A DNA stretch of 64,000 nt from Paraburkholderia azotifigens. Its GTDB lineage: Bacteria; Pseudomonadota; Gammaproteobacteria; Burkholderiales; Burkholderiaceae. The stretch's first letter is position 1. The number at the start of each line of letters is the position of its first letter. The notes beneath the pieces were generated by a model. The model ran no database searches. It was not told the origin of the DNA and saw nothing but the letters and a program-made list of their open reading frames with translations. The DNA lies in assembly GCF_007995085.1 (NCBI RefSeq), contig NZ_VOQS01000003.1, positions 1,302,001 through 1,366,000 of the forward strand, read 5' to 3'. Shown here one piece after another: positions 55,745-64,000 of this stretch. The position numbers and the translations under genes were made by a program.

Positions 55745-56920
55745 GGAATCTCTGCAAAAGTCCTGGCATTGACGTGAGCTTGGACTATCCTGGGATCAGG
55801 AGAATTCATGGAGTGGCGTGATGACACAACTTGGTCTTGGTCTGGATCTGTCGACGAAGCGCACCCGTAAGCGCGAGTTTCTCGATGAGATGACGCGCGT
55901 GGTGCCGTGGCAGAAGCTGATTGCGCTCATCGAACCGCACTATCCGAAAGGCAAGACTGGCCGCCCGCCGTTTCCGATCCAGACGATGCTTCGCATTCAC
56001 TTCCTGCAACAATGGTTCAGTCTCTCGGACCCGGCGATGGAGGAGGCGCTGCACGACATCCCGCTGTACCGGGAGTTCGCGCTGCTGGGCACGGGTATGA
56101 CGCGGCTGCCTGACGAGAGCACGATCCTGCGATTCCGGCACCTGCTTGAGGCCCATGAGCTGTCGGCCAGAATGCTGGCGACGGTCAACGAGATCCTGCA
56201 GGCGAAGGGCCTGATGCTCAAGGTGGGCTCGGCGGTCGACGCAACGCTGATTTCGGCACCCAGTTCGACGAAGAAGGCTGGCACGCGAGACCCCGAGATG
56301 AGCCAGACGCAAAAGGGCGGTAGCTGGTACTTCGGTATGAAGGCGCACATCGGAGTCGATGTGGAGTCGGGGCTGGTGCATACCGTGAAGTGCACGCCGG
56401 CGAATGTTCACGACGTCACGGTGGCGCATGAACTGTTGCACGGCGACGAGCAGGTTGCGTTTGCCGATGCGGGCTACGTGGGCATCGAGAAGCGGGGCGA
56501 AACGGGGGCGGTCCAGTGGCACGTGGCGATGAGGCCGAGCAAGCGAAGAAAGCTGGACAAAAGCAAGCGGCTGGACAGAATCTACGAGAAAGTCGAGCGG
56601 CTCAAGGCGGGCGTGCGGGCGAAGGTTGAGCACCCGTTTCGGGTGCTCAAATGTCAGTTCGGCTATCTGAAGGCGCGGTATCGGGGACTGGCGAAAAACA
56701 CGGCGCAGATCGAAACGCAGTTCGCGCTGATCAATCTCTGGCTGGCTCGCGGGGTGCTCGGTAAAGCGAAATGAAGGGCGAAGACGCCCCCCAAAGGCGC
56801 AGCGTCCATGCGCAAGATGCGACCGGCATCGGTTCAACACAGCGTGAATGAGGACGCGAATTCCACTGCGCGCGTGCCAGTTAAAGATCCCAGGCAGAAA
56901 ACGGGTTGTTCAGACCTTCC
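55745..56920 (+). mobile_element. Complete IS5-family insertion sequence, 1176 bp
   Basis: Ends GGAATCTCTGCAAAAGTCC (left) and, read inward, GGAAGGTCTGAACAACCCG (right), imperfect inverted repeats of about 19 bp that share GGAA and TCTG. Flanked by a 4-bp duplication TAAG (55741-55744 and 56921-56924). One intact transposase gene. The duplicate being exact and the transposase open suggest a fairly recent insertion. Confidence 0.88.
55821..56774 (+). CDS. IS5-family DDE transposase
   Basis: 317 residues. N-terminal DUF772-type segment (TGRPPFPIQTMLRIHFLQQW) and a DDE catalytic domain: Asp140 (GSAVDATLI), Asp216 (ADAGYVG) and Glu270 (KVEHPFRVLK, with the Y-R-K-like spacing of IS5). It cuts and pastes the element. 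GGAG lies about 8 bases before ATG 55821. No frameshift. Confidence 0.95.
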   Translation: MTQLGLGLDLSTKRTRKREFLDEMTRVVPWQKLIALIEPHYPKGKTGRPPFPIQTMLRIHFLQQWFSLSDPAMEEALHDIPLYREFALLGTGMTRLPDESTILRFRHLLEAHELSARMLATVNEILQAKGLMLKVGSAVDATLISAPSSTKKAGTRDPEMSQTQKGGSWYFGMKAHIGVDVESGLVHTVKCTPANVHDVTVAHELLHGDEQVAFADAGYVGIEKRGETGAVQWHVAMRPSKRRKLDKSKRLDRIYEKVERLKAGVRAKVEHPFRVLKCQFGYLKARYRGLAKNTAQIETQFALINLWLARGVLGKAK

Positions 56921-57547
56921 TAAGCAAAGAAAGCGGGCTAACACCGCCAGTACTAGTGGCTGCCTGCGGGCCCCCCACGGGTCCCGCACTCCACACGGCA
57001 TCGCACTGTCTTACGTCCGTTGCCAGCGTGCTAACTCACGCCTCACCCGCTTCGCATGCCCGCGTCACGGACCGCGTTACCAGGAAGTCCACGGCCGCCC
57101 AGGTGGCAAACGGTGTGTAGGCTGTCGCGACGGAAATGCACCACTCCGGACTGAAAAGCGGGATCGGTGTCGTAGAAGCGCGAACGCGTAAGGTGCGAGG
57201 ACCTACACACCGTTTGCCACCTGGGCCGCGCAGACGGATCGCTGCCGCTGGCTGTGCTATGAGAGATTGGAGAGGGTGAGGCGCTTGTTAGAGGCGCTGG
57301 CAACCATCGACAAATAGCGTGATGCCGCCTGAAGTGCGGGACCCGTGGGGGGCCCGCAGGCAAATACAAGGATTGGCGGGGTGAGCGGCTTTCTTTTGCC
57401 TACTTTTCTTTGCCGCTGCAAAGAAAAGTAGGTGCCGCCCCGCACAGGGGCAACGCTAGCAAACCGCTACGCAAACGCGGATGCCAGCGCAGCAAAAACC
57501 AAAAATCAAAAAGCAAAAAATGGCGACTAGCGTCGCAGACAGAAAAA

Positions 57548-58396
57548 TCACTCCGCAGAGTAAGTCTTCTGCGCCTGCTCCCCAAGCCCCTCAATCCCGA
57601 GCTTCACGGTCTGCCCAGCCTTCAGATAAACCGGCTCAGGTTTAACACCCATCCCCACTCCCGGCGGCGTGCCGGTAGAAATCACATCGCCTGGCTGCAA
57701 ACTCATACACTGCGACAGATACGAAACCAGCTTGGCAACGCCGAACACCATCGTCTTCGTGCTGCCATTCTGATACCGATGACCATCCACCTCGAGCCAC
57801 ATCTTCAGGTTCTGGACATCGGCCACTTCATCACGCGTGACGACCCACGGACCGATCGGGCCGAACGTATCGAAGCCCTTGCCCTTGTCCCACTGACCCG
57901 CGCGCTCGATCTGCCATTCGCGCTCGGACACATCGTTGATCACGCAATAGCCCGCGACGTAATCGAGCGCATCAGCTTCGTCGACGTACTTCGCTTCCTT
58001 GCCGATCACCACGCCCAGCTCGACTTCCCAATCGGTCTTCTTCGAGCCGCGCGGAATTTCAATGCCGTCGTTCGGACCGACGATCGCACTCGTCCACTTG
58101 TTGAAGACGACAGGCTCGGTCGGCACAGGCAGATTCGATTCGGCCGCGTGGTCCGCGTAGTTCAAACCGATGCACACGAACTTGCCGATCTTGCCCACGC
58201 ACGGCCCAATACGCGGATTGCCTTCGACCACGGGCAGCGACGCCTGATCGACGGCACGAAGCTTCGCGAGCGCCGCGTCCGACAACGTGCTGCCGTCGAT
58301 GTCGGCGACCACGTTCGACAGATCGCGAATCTTGCCTTGCGCATCCAGCAAGCCCGGCTTTTCCTGGCCCTTCGGTCCATAACGAAGCAGTTTCAT
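57548..58396 (-). CDS. FAH-family hydrolase, probable 2,4-diketo-3-deoxy-L-fuconate hydrolase
   Basis: 282 residues. Fumarylacetoacetase fold with metal ligands Glu124, Glu126 (DWEVELGVVIG) and Asp155 (CVINDVSERE), NYADHAAE near 80, and STGTPPGVGMG. In the L-fucose diketo pathway this family cleaves 2,4-diketo-3-deoxy-L-fuconate to pyruvate and lactate. Last gene of the fucose-type operon; its stop lies 7 bp from the long palindrome. Ureidoglycolate lyase is a common but less likely label. Confidence 0.87.
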   Translation of the reverse strand: MKLLRYGPKGQEKPGLLDAQGKIRDLSNVVADIDGSTLSDAALAKLRAVDQASLPVVEGNPRIGPCVGKIGKFVCIGLNYADHAAESNLPVPTEPVVFNKWTSAIVGPNDGIEIPRGSKKTDWEVELGVVIGKEAKYVDEADALDYVAGYCVINDVSEREWQIERAGQWDKGKGFDTFGPIGPWVVTRDEVADVQNLKMWLEVDGHRYQNGSTKTMVFGVAKLVSYLSQCMSLQPGDVISTGTPPGVGMGVKPEPVYLKAGQTVKLGIEGLGEQAQKTYSAE

Positions 58397-58453
58397 CGCT
58401 GCAGTTTCCTCTGTTCAGTGATTCCGTGGTTCATGAATGTCGATGCCGCGCGT

Positions 58454-59197
58454 TCAGTTCGACCAGCCGCCGTCGATCACATGCGCCTGGCCCGTCGTGA
58501 ACGCCGACTCGTCGGACGCCAGATACAACGCTAGCGCCGCGATTTCCTCCGGCTTGCCGACACGGCCCATCGGCTGACGCGCGACGAACGCGGCATGCAC
58601 CGCGTCGACCGTCGAGCCTTGCGCTTTCGCCTGTTCCGCAATGCGCTGTTCGAGCGAAGGCGAGTGTACCGTGCCCGGACAGATCGCGTTGCAGCGCACG
58701 CCGCGCGTCACGAAGTCAGCGGCGACGGCCTTGGTCAGACCGATCACAGCCGCTTTCGATGCGCCATACACGAAGCGGTTCGGCACGCCCTTCACGCTCG
58801 ACGCCGCCGACGACATATTGATGATCGACCCGCCGCCCTTCTCCAGCATCGCGGGCAAGAACACGCGGATCATCCGGTACATCGCCTTCGCGTTCAGATC
58901 GAACGCAAAGTCCCAGTCTTCCTCGCTCGCTTCGAGAATCGAACCCGCATGCACGTAGCCCGCGCAATTGAACAGCACATCGATGGGGCCAAGTTCCTGC
59001 GCGAGCCCCTTGATCGCCGCGCCGTCGAGCACATCGAGCTTGCGCGCCTCGACGGGCTTGTCCTTCAGTGCGTCGATGCGGATGTCGGTCGCGATGACGC
59101 GCGCGCCTTCACGCGCGAAAAGCTCGGCTGTCGCGAGGCCGATGCCCTGTCCCGCTGCCGTGATCAGGGCCGTCTTCCCGGCCAGTCTTTGTACCAT
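58454..59197 (-). CDS. SDR oxidoreductase, probable 2-keto-3-deoxy-L-fuconate dehydrogenase
   Basis: 247 residues. AAGQGIGLATAELF cofactor turn, NCAG at about 84, catalytic Ser (NMSSAASSVKG), Tyr and Lys (YGASK), and TTGQAHVIDGGWS. Close in style to DHRS6/BDH2-like KDF dehydrogenases, which oxidise the C4 hydroxyl before the FAH-type cleavage. Placed between the lactonase and the FAH hydrolase genes, in the right pathway context. Confidence 0.86.
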   Translation of the reverse strand: MVQRLAGKTALITAAGQGIGLATAELFAREGARVIATDIRIDALKDKPVEARKLDVLDGAAIKGLAQELGPIDVLFNCAGYVHAGSILEASEEDWDFAFDLNAKAMYRMIRVFLPAMLEKGGGSIINMSSAASSVKGVPNRFVYGASKAAVIGLTKAVAADFVTRGVRCNAICPGTVHSPSLEQRIAEQAKAQGSTVDAVHAAFVARQPMGRVGKPEEIAALALYLASDESAFTTGQAHVIDGGWSN

Positions 59198-59294
59198 TTA
59201 AGGCTCCCGTTGGATTGGCGTTTTGGTCATACCGGGTATTGCAACGGCTGCTCACCGGCGCGAACGTGGAAATCTCGATGTAGTCACAAACCGG

Positions 59295-60125
59295 TCACAG
59301 GCGATAGAACGCCGCCGCATTGCCGCCGAATACCGCATCGCGCTCGGCATCGGAGAGCGACGACAGCAGCAACGTCGCGATCGAATGCCACAGCAGATAG
59401 TCGCCGTTCAGATTCAGCACGGGCCAGTCGCTGCCCCACATCACGCGCTTCGGTCCGAATGCGGCGAGCAGATGATCGACATAAGGACGCAGCGTCGTTT
59501 CCGTCCAGCCCTGCGCCGCTTCCGTCGCGAGCCCGGAGATCTTGCAGTGCACATACGGATGCTTCGCGAGCCGCGTGATGCCCTCGGCCCACGCATGCCA
59601 GCCTGCGCTGCCGTCGCGGACAGGCGGCTTCGCGCCGTGGTCGATCACGATGCGCAACGGTGGAAAGCGCTCGATAAACGTTTCGAGCGCATCGACGTGG
59701 CGCGTGAAAATCAGCGCATCGAACGCGAGATCGTTGGCGATCAATGCATCGACGGCCGGCTTGAGTGCGGGATTTGCGATCCACTCGTCATCGGGCAGGT
59801 CTTGCAGCATCGGCCGAACGCCCTTGAATTTCGGCATGTGCGCGAGTTCTGCGATCAATGCGGGCGCATCGGGATCGAGCATCGGCACCCAGCCGACGAC
59901 GCCCGCAATCGACGCTTCATTGCGTGCGAGTTCGAGCAGATAGCGTGTTTCGTCGATGGTCGGCGCGGCCTGCACGACAACCGTGCGCGCGACGCCCGCG
60001 CGTTCGCGCAGCGGCGTGAGATCGTCGGGACCGAACGTGCGGTAGAGCGGTGCGAGATCCGGCGTCAGCCAGCCGTAGTCGCCACGCTCGGGGTTCCAGT
60101 AGTGCTGGTGTGCATCGATTTGCAT
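59295..60125 (-). CDS. Amidohydrolase, probable L-fuconolactonase (COG3618)
   Basis: 276 residues. MQIDAHQHYWNPERGDYGWL is the COG3618 lactonase start with metal-site His6 and His8; a conserved His sits in IVIDHGAKPP and Asp in MWGSDWPVLN. It opens the sugar lactone formed by the aldo-keto reductase coded 16 bp upstream. L-rhamnonolactone or other lactones are alternatives. Confidence 0.88.
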   Translation of the reverse strand: MQIDAHQHYWNPERGDYGWLTPDLAPLYRTFGPDDLTPLRERAGVARTVVVQAAPTIDETRYLLELARNEASIAGVVGWVPMLDPDAPALIAELAHMPKFKGVRPMLQDLPDDEWIANPALKPAVDALIANDLAFDALIFTRHVDALETFIERFPPLRIVIDHGAKPPVRDGSAGWHAWAEGITRLAKHPYVHCKISGLATEAAQGWTETTLRPYVDHLLAAFGPKRVMWGSDWPVLNLNGDYLLWHSIATLLLSSLSDAERDAVFGGNAAAFYRL

Positions 60126-60140
60126 GATGTGATCGAACCG

Positions 60141-61181
60141 CTAGTCCTTCGGCACGGGCGCGCGCGTATCGAGCAGCCCTTTATCGCGCAGTGCGTGCCA
60201 GAGTTCGGCGGTAATCGGCTTGTCGAACGAAGCCACATTCTCGCGCAGTTCGGCCGCGTTGCGCGCGCCCGTCAGCACCGTGGCGACAGCGGGATGCGCA
60301 TACGGAAACTGCAGCGCCGCGGCGGCAAGCGGCACGCCATGCACCTTGCACACGGCTTCGAGACGCGCGACGCGTTCGATCACGTCCTTCGGCGCCTCGC
60401 CGTAGTTGAACTTCAGATCGCCTTCGACGCCGCGCGCGAGAATCCCCGAATTGAACGCCCCGCCCAGCAGAATGCTGACCTTGCGTTTATCGCATTCGGG
60501 CAAGAGGTCGTCGAGCGTGGCCTGTTCGAGCAGCGTGTAGCGGCCCGCGAGCAGCGCGCAGTCGATATCGAAGTCGCGCATCGCATCGAGAATCGCGGCG
60601 CCTTCGTTGACGCCGAGGCCCACGGCCTTCACGACGCCTTGTGAACGCAGATCGTCGAGCGCGCGAAAGCCGCCGCCCTGCGTGAGTTGTTGCCAGTAAT
60701 GCGCGTTGCGCTCGCCATGCGTCGCCACGCCGATGTCGTGCACGAGCAGGATGTCGATATCGACGATGCCCAGACGCTGCTGGCTGTCTTCGAACGAACG
60801 CAGGATACCGTCGCGCGTGTAGTCGTAGATCGCTTCGAAGGGCAGCGGGTTTTGCCAGCCTTCGCTGCCGTCATACGGATGCTTGCGCGGCACGTAATGA
60901 CGGCCGACCTTGGTCGACAGCGTGAACTCATTGCGCGGATAACGCCGCAACGCATCGCCCAAACGATGCTCGGCCTTCGTGTGCCCATAGTGAGGCGCGG
61001 TATCGAAGTAACGCACGCCCGCATCCCACGCGGCCTGAACGGCGCCGAACGCTTCTTCGTCGGACAGATCGCGATACAGTCCGCCGAGCGGCGCGGTGCC
61101 GAGACCGAGGCCCGTGACTTCGACCGGGCGTCGTCCGATGCTGCGCCGCTTGCGCACGTTTGAAGCTGCCACGTCCGTCAT
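60141..61181 (-). CDS. Aldo/keto reductase, probable L-fucose dehydrogenase
   Basis: 346 residues. The AKR tetrad is Asp60, Tyr65 (YFDTAPHYG), Lys91 (STKVG) and His148 (LLVHDIG). The sequence style (LGLGTAPLGGLYRDLSDEEA) matches L-fucose dehydrogenase and pyridoxal 4-dehydrogenase. It oxidises the sugar at C1 to the lactone using NAD(P). ATG 61181 follows GGGGAGCGAGACG; longer starts overlap the upstream gene. Confidence 0.87.
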   Translation of the reverse strand: MTDVAASNVRKRRSIGRRPVEVTGLGLGTAPLGGLYRDLSDEEAFGAVQAAWDAGVRYFDTAPHYGHTKAEHRLGDALRRYPRNEFTLSTKVGRHYVPRKHPYDGSEGWQNPLPFEAIYDYTRDGILRSFEDSQQRLGIVDIDILLVHDIGVATHGERNAHYWQQLTQGGGFRALDDLRSQGVVKAVGLGVNEGAAILDAMRDFDIDCALLAGRYTLLEQATLDDLLPECDKRKVSILLGGAFNSGILARGVEGDLKFNYGEAPKDVIERVARLEAVCKVHGVPLAAAALQFPYAHPAVATVLTGARNAAELRENVASFDKPITAELWHALRDKGLLDTRAPVPKD

Positions 61182-61209
61182 CGTCTCGCTCCCCTGTTCT
61201 TTGCTGTAC

Positions 61210-62517
61210 TCACTGCGCGGCCACGCTGACCACCCGATGCGGCAGCGCCGCATTCGAAGGCAGGCACGCGGGCCCGACCGGCTCGAACGTCTTGTACGTA
61301 AGAATAAACTCCTGATGCCCGAGCGACTCGGATTTCGACGCCGCGCCCTGCGCAACGGCGAGCGTCAGGTCGAACACTTCGCGGCCTACTTCGTCGAGCG
61401 TCGCGCGGGCCTCAAGGATACGCCCTGCATCGACATCCATGTCGCCCGACAGATTGCGGTACGTGTTCGGATTCGCGCACACCTTGATGACGGGCGAAAT
61501 CGCCGAACCCACCACCGATCCGCGCCCCGTCGTGAACAGGATCACATGTGCGCCGCACGCGATCAGTTCGGCGATTTCCGCGTTGTCGCTGATATTCGGA
61601 AAGCCGAAGCGCGGCTCGCCATCGGGCACGACGTCGAGCAGATAGAGCCCGCCCGTCGGCGGCACGTCGCCGGGCTTCACGATGCCGACGATCGGCGACG
61701 CGCCGCTCTTCGCATACGCGCCGAGCGACTTTTCTTCCTGCGTCGTCAGCCCGCCGTCCGCGTTGCCGACGGCGAAACTGCCGTGACCGAGTATCGAGTA
61801 ATAGCGCGCGGCCTTCGCGACGCACGCGACGATTTCATCGCCGAGATCGCCGCGCGCGGCGCGGCTTTTCATATGGAACTCGCAGCCGACCAGCTCGCCC
61901 GTTTCTTCGAAAATGCAGGTCGCGTCGTGTTCGATGAAATGATCGAACGCGCGGCCCACGGCGGGATTCGCCGTGATGCCGCTGGTGCCGTCCGAGCCTC
62001 CGCAGATCGTGCCGATCACGAGTTCGGAGAGCGCCATCGGCACCTTCTTCTGTTTCGCGATTTCGCTGCGCGCTTCGCGTACCCAGTCGACGCCGTATTG
62101 GATCGTGCTGCGCGTGCCGCCTTTTTCCTGAATCGTCAGCACATGCACGGGACGGCCGCTCGCACGCACGACGTCGACCAGATAGTGCTTGTTCATGCTC
62201 TCGCAACCCAGCGAGACAAACAGCACCGCGCCGACGTTCGGATGCGTCGTCAGCTGCTCCATCATCTTTTCGGCGTAGCTGTTCGGATAGCAGCCGGGAA
62301 AGCCGATCAGATGAACAGGCGGTTCGCGCTCCGCAGAAGCCTCGTCGAACGCATCGAGCGATGGACGAAACTGCGCGACGATCTCGCGCGCCACGTGATG
62401 CGCGCATTCGACGAGATACGCCACCGCCACCACGTTGCGGATGCCCTTGCGTCCATCGCCGCGCAGATAGCCTTCGAGCGCGGGCGAAGTCCCATTTACT
62501 TCGGTAAGGTCGGTCAT
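61210..62517 (-). CDS. UxaA-family sugar-acid dehydratase, large (C-terminal) subunit
   Basis: 435 residues, the second part of the altronate/galactarate dehydratase fold: YLRGDGRKGIRN, LIGFPGCYPNSYAEKM, VSLGCESMN, GTICGGSDGTSGITANPAVG and TGRGSVVGSAISPVIKVCANP. The family removes water from aldonic or aldaric acids with an iron site. In this operon the likely substrate is L-fuconate, replacing the enolase-type fuconate dehydratase of other pathways (inference). It starts 15 bp after the small subunit gene. Confidence 0.85.
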   Translation of the reverse strand: MTDLTEVNGTSPALEGYLRGDGRKGIRNVVAVAYLVECAHHVAREIVAQFRPSLDAFDEASAEREPPVHLIGFPGCYPNSYAEKMMEQLTTHPNVGAVLFVSLGCESMNKHYLVDVVRASGRPVHVLTIQEKGGTRSTIQYGVDWVREARSEIAKQKKVPMALSELVIGTICGGSDGTSGITANPAVGRAFDHFIEHDATCIFEETGELVGCEFHMKSRAARGDLGDEIVACVAKAARYYSILGHGSFAVGNADGGLTTQEEKSLGAYAKSGASPIVGIVKPGDVPPTGGLYLLDVVPDGEPRFGFPNISDNAEIAELIACGAHVILFTTGRGSVVGSAISPVIKVCANPNTYRNLSGDMDVDAGRILEARATLDEVGREVFDLTLAVAQGAASKSESLGHQEFILTYKTFEPVGPACLPSNAALPHRVVSVAAQ

Positions 62518-62532
62518 GTTCGTTTGCCCCGC

Positions 62533-62841
62533 TCAGTGATGAACGAATGCGTGACCTGCGTCGTGCGTATAAGTCGGCAGGTAATCGCTCTCGAGGTTGT
62601 GCGTGTGCAGATGCTCGCCGCGCGCGACATCGACGGTTACGTGGCCGATCACCGCGCCGTAGCGCAGCACCTTTTCATCGGCATGCAACGCGCGGCGCGC
62701 GAGCTTGTGGCCAAGTTCGATCGTCTTCGCGAGTGTCACGTGCTCGCCTTCGATCTCGATCTGCGTGCCCGCTTCGATCCGCGCGGCGGCGATCAGGCAG
62801 TTGTCGTCGGGGCTCAGCAGGATGAGGCGGTGATCCGTCAT
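62533..62841 (-). CDS. UxaA-family dehydratase, small (SAF-domain) subunit
   Basis: 102 residues, a stand-alone SAF domain equal to the N-terminus of UxaA: LILLSPDDNCLIAAARIEAG, TIELGHKLARRAL, and YGAVIGHVTVDVARGEHLHTHNL. It must pair with the product of the next gene, because the two together equal one UxaA. ATG 62841 lies 1 bp after the permease stop; the start at 62877 would overlap the permease. Confidence 0.85.
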   Translation of the reverse strand: MTDHRLILLSPDDNCLIAAARIEAGTQIEIEGEHVTLAKTIELGHKLARRALHADEKVLRYGAVIGHVTVDVARGEHLHTHNLESDYLPTYTHDAGHAFVHH

Positions 62842-62842
62842 G

Positions 62843-63868
62843 TCAGTTTTGTCCTTCGCCGCTGGCAAGTCGCGCAACCATCAGCGAGCCGAGAATGATG
62901 GCGCCGTAGATCGCCTGAATCCAGAATGACGGCACCTGTGCGAGCGTCAGCAGGTTCTGCACGACACCGAGCAGCAGCACGCCGGAGAGCGCGCCGAGCA
63001 TCGTGCCCTTGCCGCCATCGAGCGAAATGCCGCCGATCACGGCCGCCGCGAACACCGTGAAGATCATGCCGTTGCCCTGATTCGCGTTGATCGCGCCGAC
63101 GTAGCCCGTCACGACGAGTCCGCCGATCGACGCCAGCACGCTGCCGAGCACGAATACGCCCCACGTGATGCGCTCGACGCGGATGCCGGCTGCGCGCGCC
63201 GCTTCCGGATTGCCGCCGATCGCATACAGTGCGCGGCCCAGCCGGTGATAACGCAGCATGAATGCGGAGATGCCGAACGCGATCGCCGCGAGCCACACGG
63301 AGAGCGGCAGGCCGAGCACGATGGTGGTAGCGAGCGCGAAGAACGACGGCGGCATGTCGAACAGCGTGCCGCCCTTCGTCGCGCCGACCAGCATGCCGCG
63401 CAGCACGATCAGCATCGCGAGCGTGACGATGAACGCGTTCAGCCGCAGCCGCACGACGAGAAAGCCGTTGATGAAACCGATCAGCGCACCGACCACGACG
63501 ATCGCCAGCAAGCCGGCAGCCGCCGGCCATTCGAAGCCGAAACCCGCGGACGCCGCGGGCATCACGAGCATCGCGCCGATGGCGGGTGCAATGCCGACCG
63601 TCGATTCGAGCGAAAGATCGAACTTTCCCGTCAGCACGATCAGCGATTCGGCGAGCACGACGAGCGCCAATGCCGCCGACGCGCCCAGCACGCTGATCAG
63701 ATTCGCCTTCGTCAGAAAGCTCGGGCTGACGAACGCGCCGATCACGATCAGCAGCGCGAGCGCGGGGACCAGCGCGAGATCGCGCAGGCGCGCGAACTCG
63801 ATGCGCGGACGCGCGGCGCTTGCGCCCATTCCCTGAGCCGAGGCAAACGCGGGCACACTATTCTTCAT
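62843..63868 (-). CDS. Sugar ABC transporter permease, CUT2 (RbsC-like)
   Basis: 341 residues, about ten helices, with ESLIVLTGKFDLSLESTVG and VIGGISLDGGKGTMLGALSG as CUT2 permease marks. It imports the sugar fed to the downstream oxidation enzymes. ATG 63868 has AGGAG upstream; a TTG at 63886 would place that AGGAG inside the gene. It overlaps the stop of the ATPase gene. Confidence 0.9.
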   Translation of the reverse strand: MKNSVPAFASAQGMGASAARPRIEFARLRDLALVPALALLIVIGAFVSPSFLTKANLISVLGASAALALVVLAESLIVLTGKFDLSLESTVGIAPAIGAMLVMPAASAGFGFEWPAAAGLLAIVVVGALIGFINGFLVVRLRLNAFIVTLAMLIVLRGMLVGATKGGTLFDMPPSFFALATTIVLGLPLSVWLAAIAFGISAFMLRYHRLGRALYAIGGNPEAARAAGIRVERITWGVFVLGSVLASIGGLVVTGYVGAINANQGNGMIFTVFAAAVIGGISLDGGKGTMLGALSGVLLLGVVQNLLTLAQVPSFWIQAIYGAIILGSLMVARLASGEGQN

Positions 63869-64000
63869 GGAGACTGACTCCTTCAACGGATGCGATCAGG
63901 TCGTTGTCGTCCCAACCTGCGGGAAATTCGGCCGCGATACGGCCACGGAACATCACCAGCACGCGGTCGCAGGTGCGCAGATCGTCGAGTTCGCCCGAGG
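63858..64000 (-). CDS. Sugar ABC transporter ATPase (RbsA-like), C-terminal end only
   Basis: Partial: only the last 47 codons are in the window. The frame reads ELDDLRTCDRVLVMFRGRIA, then EFPAGWDD and ends SLHEE with TAG at 63858-63860. The S-E-L-x-x-L-x-x-C-D-R-V-L-V-M pattern is the H-loop-following end of CUT2 ATPases. It overlaps the permease start by 11 bp, so translation is coupled. The binding-protein gene should lie beyond the window. Confidence 0.85.
   Translation of the reverse strand, partial: SGELDDLRTCDRVLVMFRGRIAAEFPAGWDDNDLIASVEGVSLHEE

Larger units (their letters stand above)
55578..57540. repeat. Long imperfect palindrome filling the intergenic space, split by an IS
   Basis: Left arm 55578-55744 plus 56921-57122 and right arm 57201-57540 are inverted copies around a loop of about 80 bp near 57160. 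Without the IS the palindrome is about 0.78 kb. Matching segments include GTCTGCGACGCTAGTCGCCA (55578-55597 with 57521-57540), the GTTGCCCCTGTGCGGGGCGG block (55690-55709 with 57434-57453), GCGGGCCCCCCACGGGTCCC (56967-56986 with 57339-57358) and the GGTGGCAAACGGTGTGTAGG block (57103-57122 with its reverse complement at 57203-57222). This resembles intergenic repeats spread through Burkholderia genomes. Open frames in it are not believable genes. Confidence 0.85.

Noticed and set aside
56808..57191. Possible small genes in the region after the transposase
   Set aside because: The frames lie in the arms of the long palindrome, have no ribosome site and change frame between the arms.

Overview
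The window is GC-rich DNA with the gene style of Burkholderia sensu lato (Paraburkholderia, Caballeronia and relatives). Signs of this are oxidative, non-phosphorylating sugar pathways, a porin with the Burkholderia trimeric-porin style, a DUF4148 secreted protein, many SDR, MFS and Rieske genes under IclR, GntR and LysR control, and a long intergenic repeat of Burkholderia type. The gene mix (catabolism, transport, signalling, no housekeeping genes) fits a secondary replicon or a catabolic zone. No tRNA, rRNA, CRISPR array or replication origin was seen.

Layout. 1-4979 (minus): a partial CheR, a hybrid sensor kinase with three receiver domains, and a small DUF4148 exported protein with its own terminator. 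5186-6481: an AnsA/ReAV-type L-asparaginase and a tail-to-tail small Cys-rich exported protein. 6743-14431: an L-arabinose oxidation locus (FadR/DgoR-type regulator, L-arabonate dehydratase, sugar 1-dehydrogenase, AraFGH importer) around a divergent control region with a FadR-consensus operator. 14479-23855 (minus): one tightly coupled eight-gene operon: RpiR/SIS regulator, isoaspartyl peptidase, GsiABCD-like peptide importer, DmpA-like and DppA-like D-aminopeptidases. 24065-26185: IclR regulator and convergent porin. 26628-40016 (plus): a 14-gene catabolic operon with a three-part Rieske oxygenase system (ferredoxin, oxygenase, reductase), an extradiol-type VOC dioxygenase, alpha/beta hydrolase, TPP enzyme, aspartate-dehydrogenase-like enzyme, aldehyde dehydrogenase, two SDRs, cupin, second IclR and MFS porter. 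I cannot assign its substrate.

40297-47040: SDR, GlxA-type AraC regulator, a 47-residue protein, then LysR, CoA-transferase, HMG-CoA-lyase family and MFS genes. 47057-48121: a small foreign-looking module, a DUF2778 (Tlde1-type) peptidoglycan-targeting effector gene translationally coupled to a two-helix membrane protein that is probably its immunity protein, bounded by perfect 49-bp direct repeats that each contain a terminator. 48128-55567: GntR regulator with two matching palindromic sites, then a divergent aminotransferase, MFS, hydratase and large FAD/Fe-S dehydrogenase operon. 55578-57540: a long imperfect palindrome, one arm of which is split by a complete IS5-family element with a 4-bp target duplication. 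57548-64000 (minus): an L-fucose-type oxidative operon (sugar ABC ATPase and permease, split UxaA-like dehydratase, aldo-keto reductase, lactonase, SDR, FAH-fold hydrolase).

The two most interesting items are the repeat-bounded effector/immunity module and the unassigned Rieske/TPP/AspDH catabolic operon.
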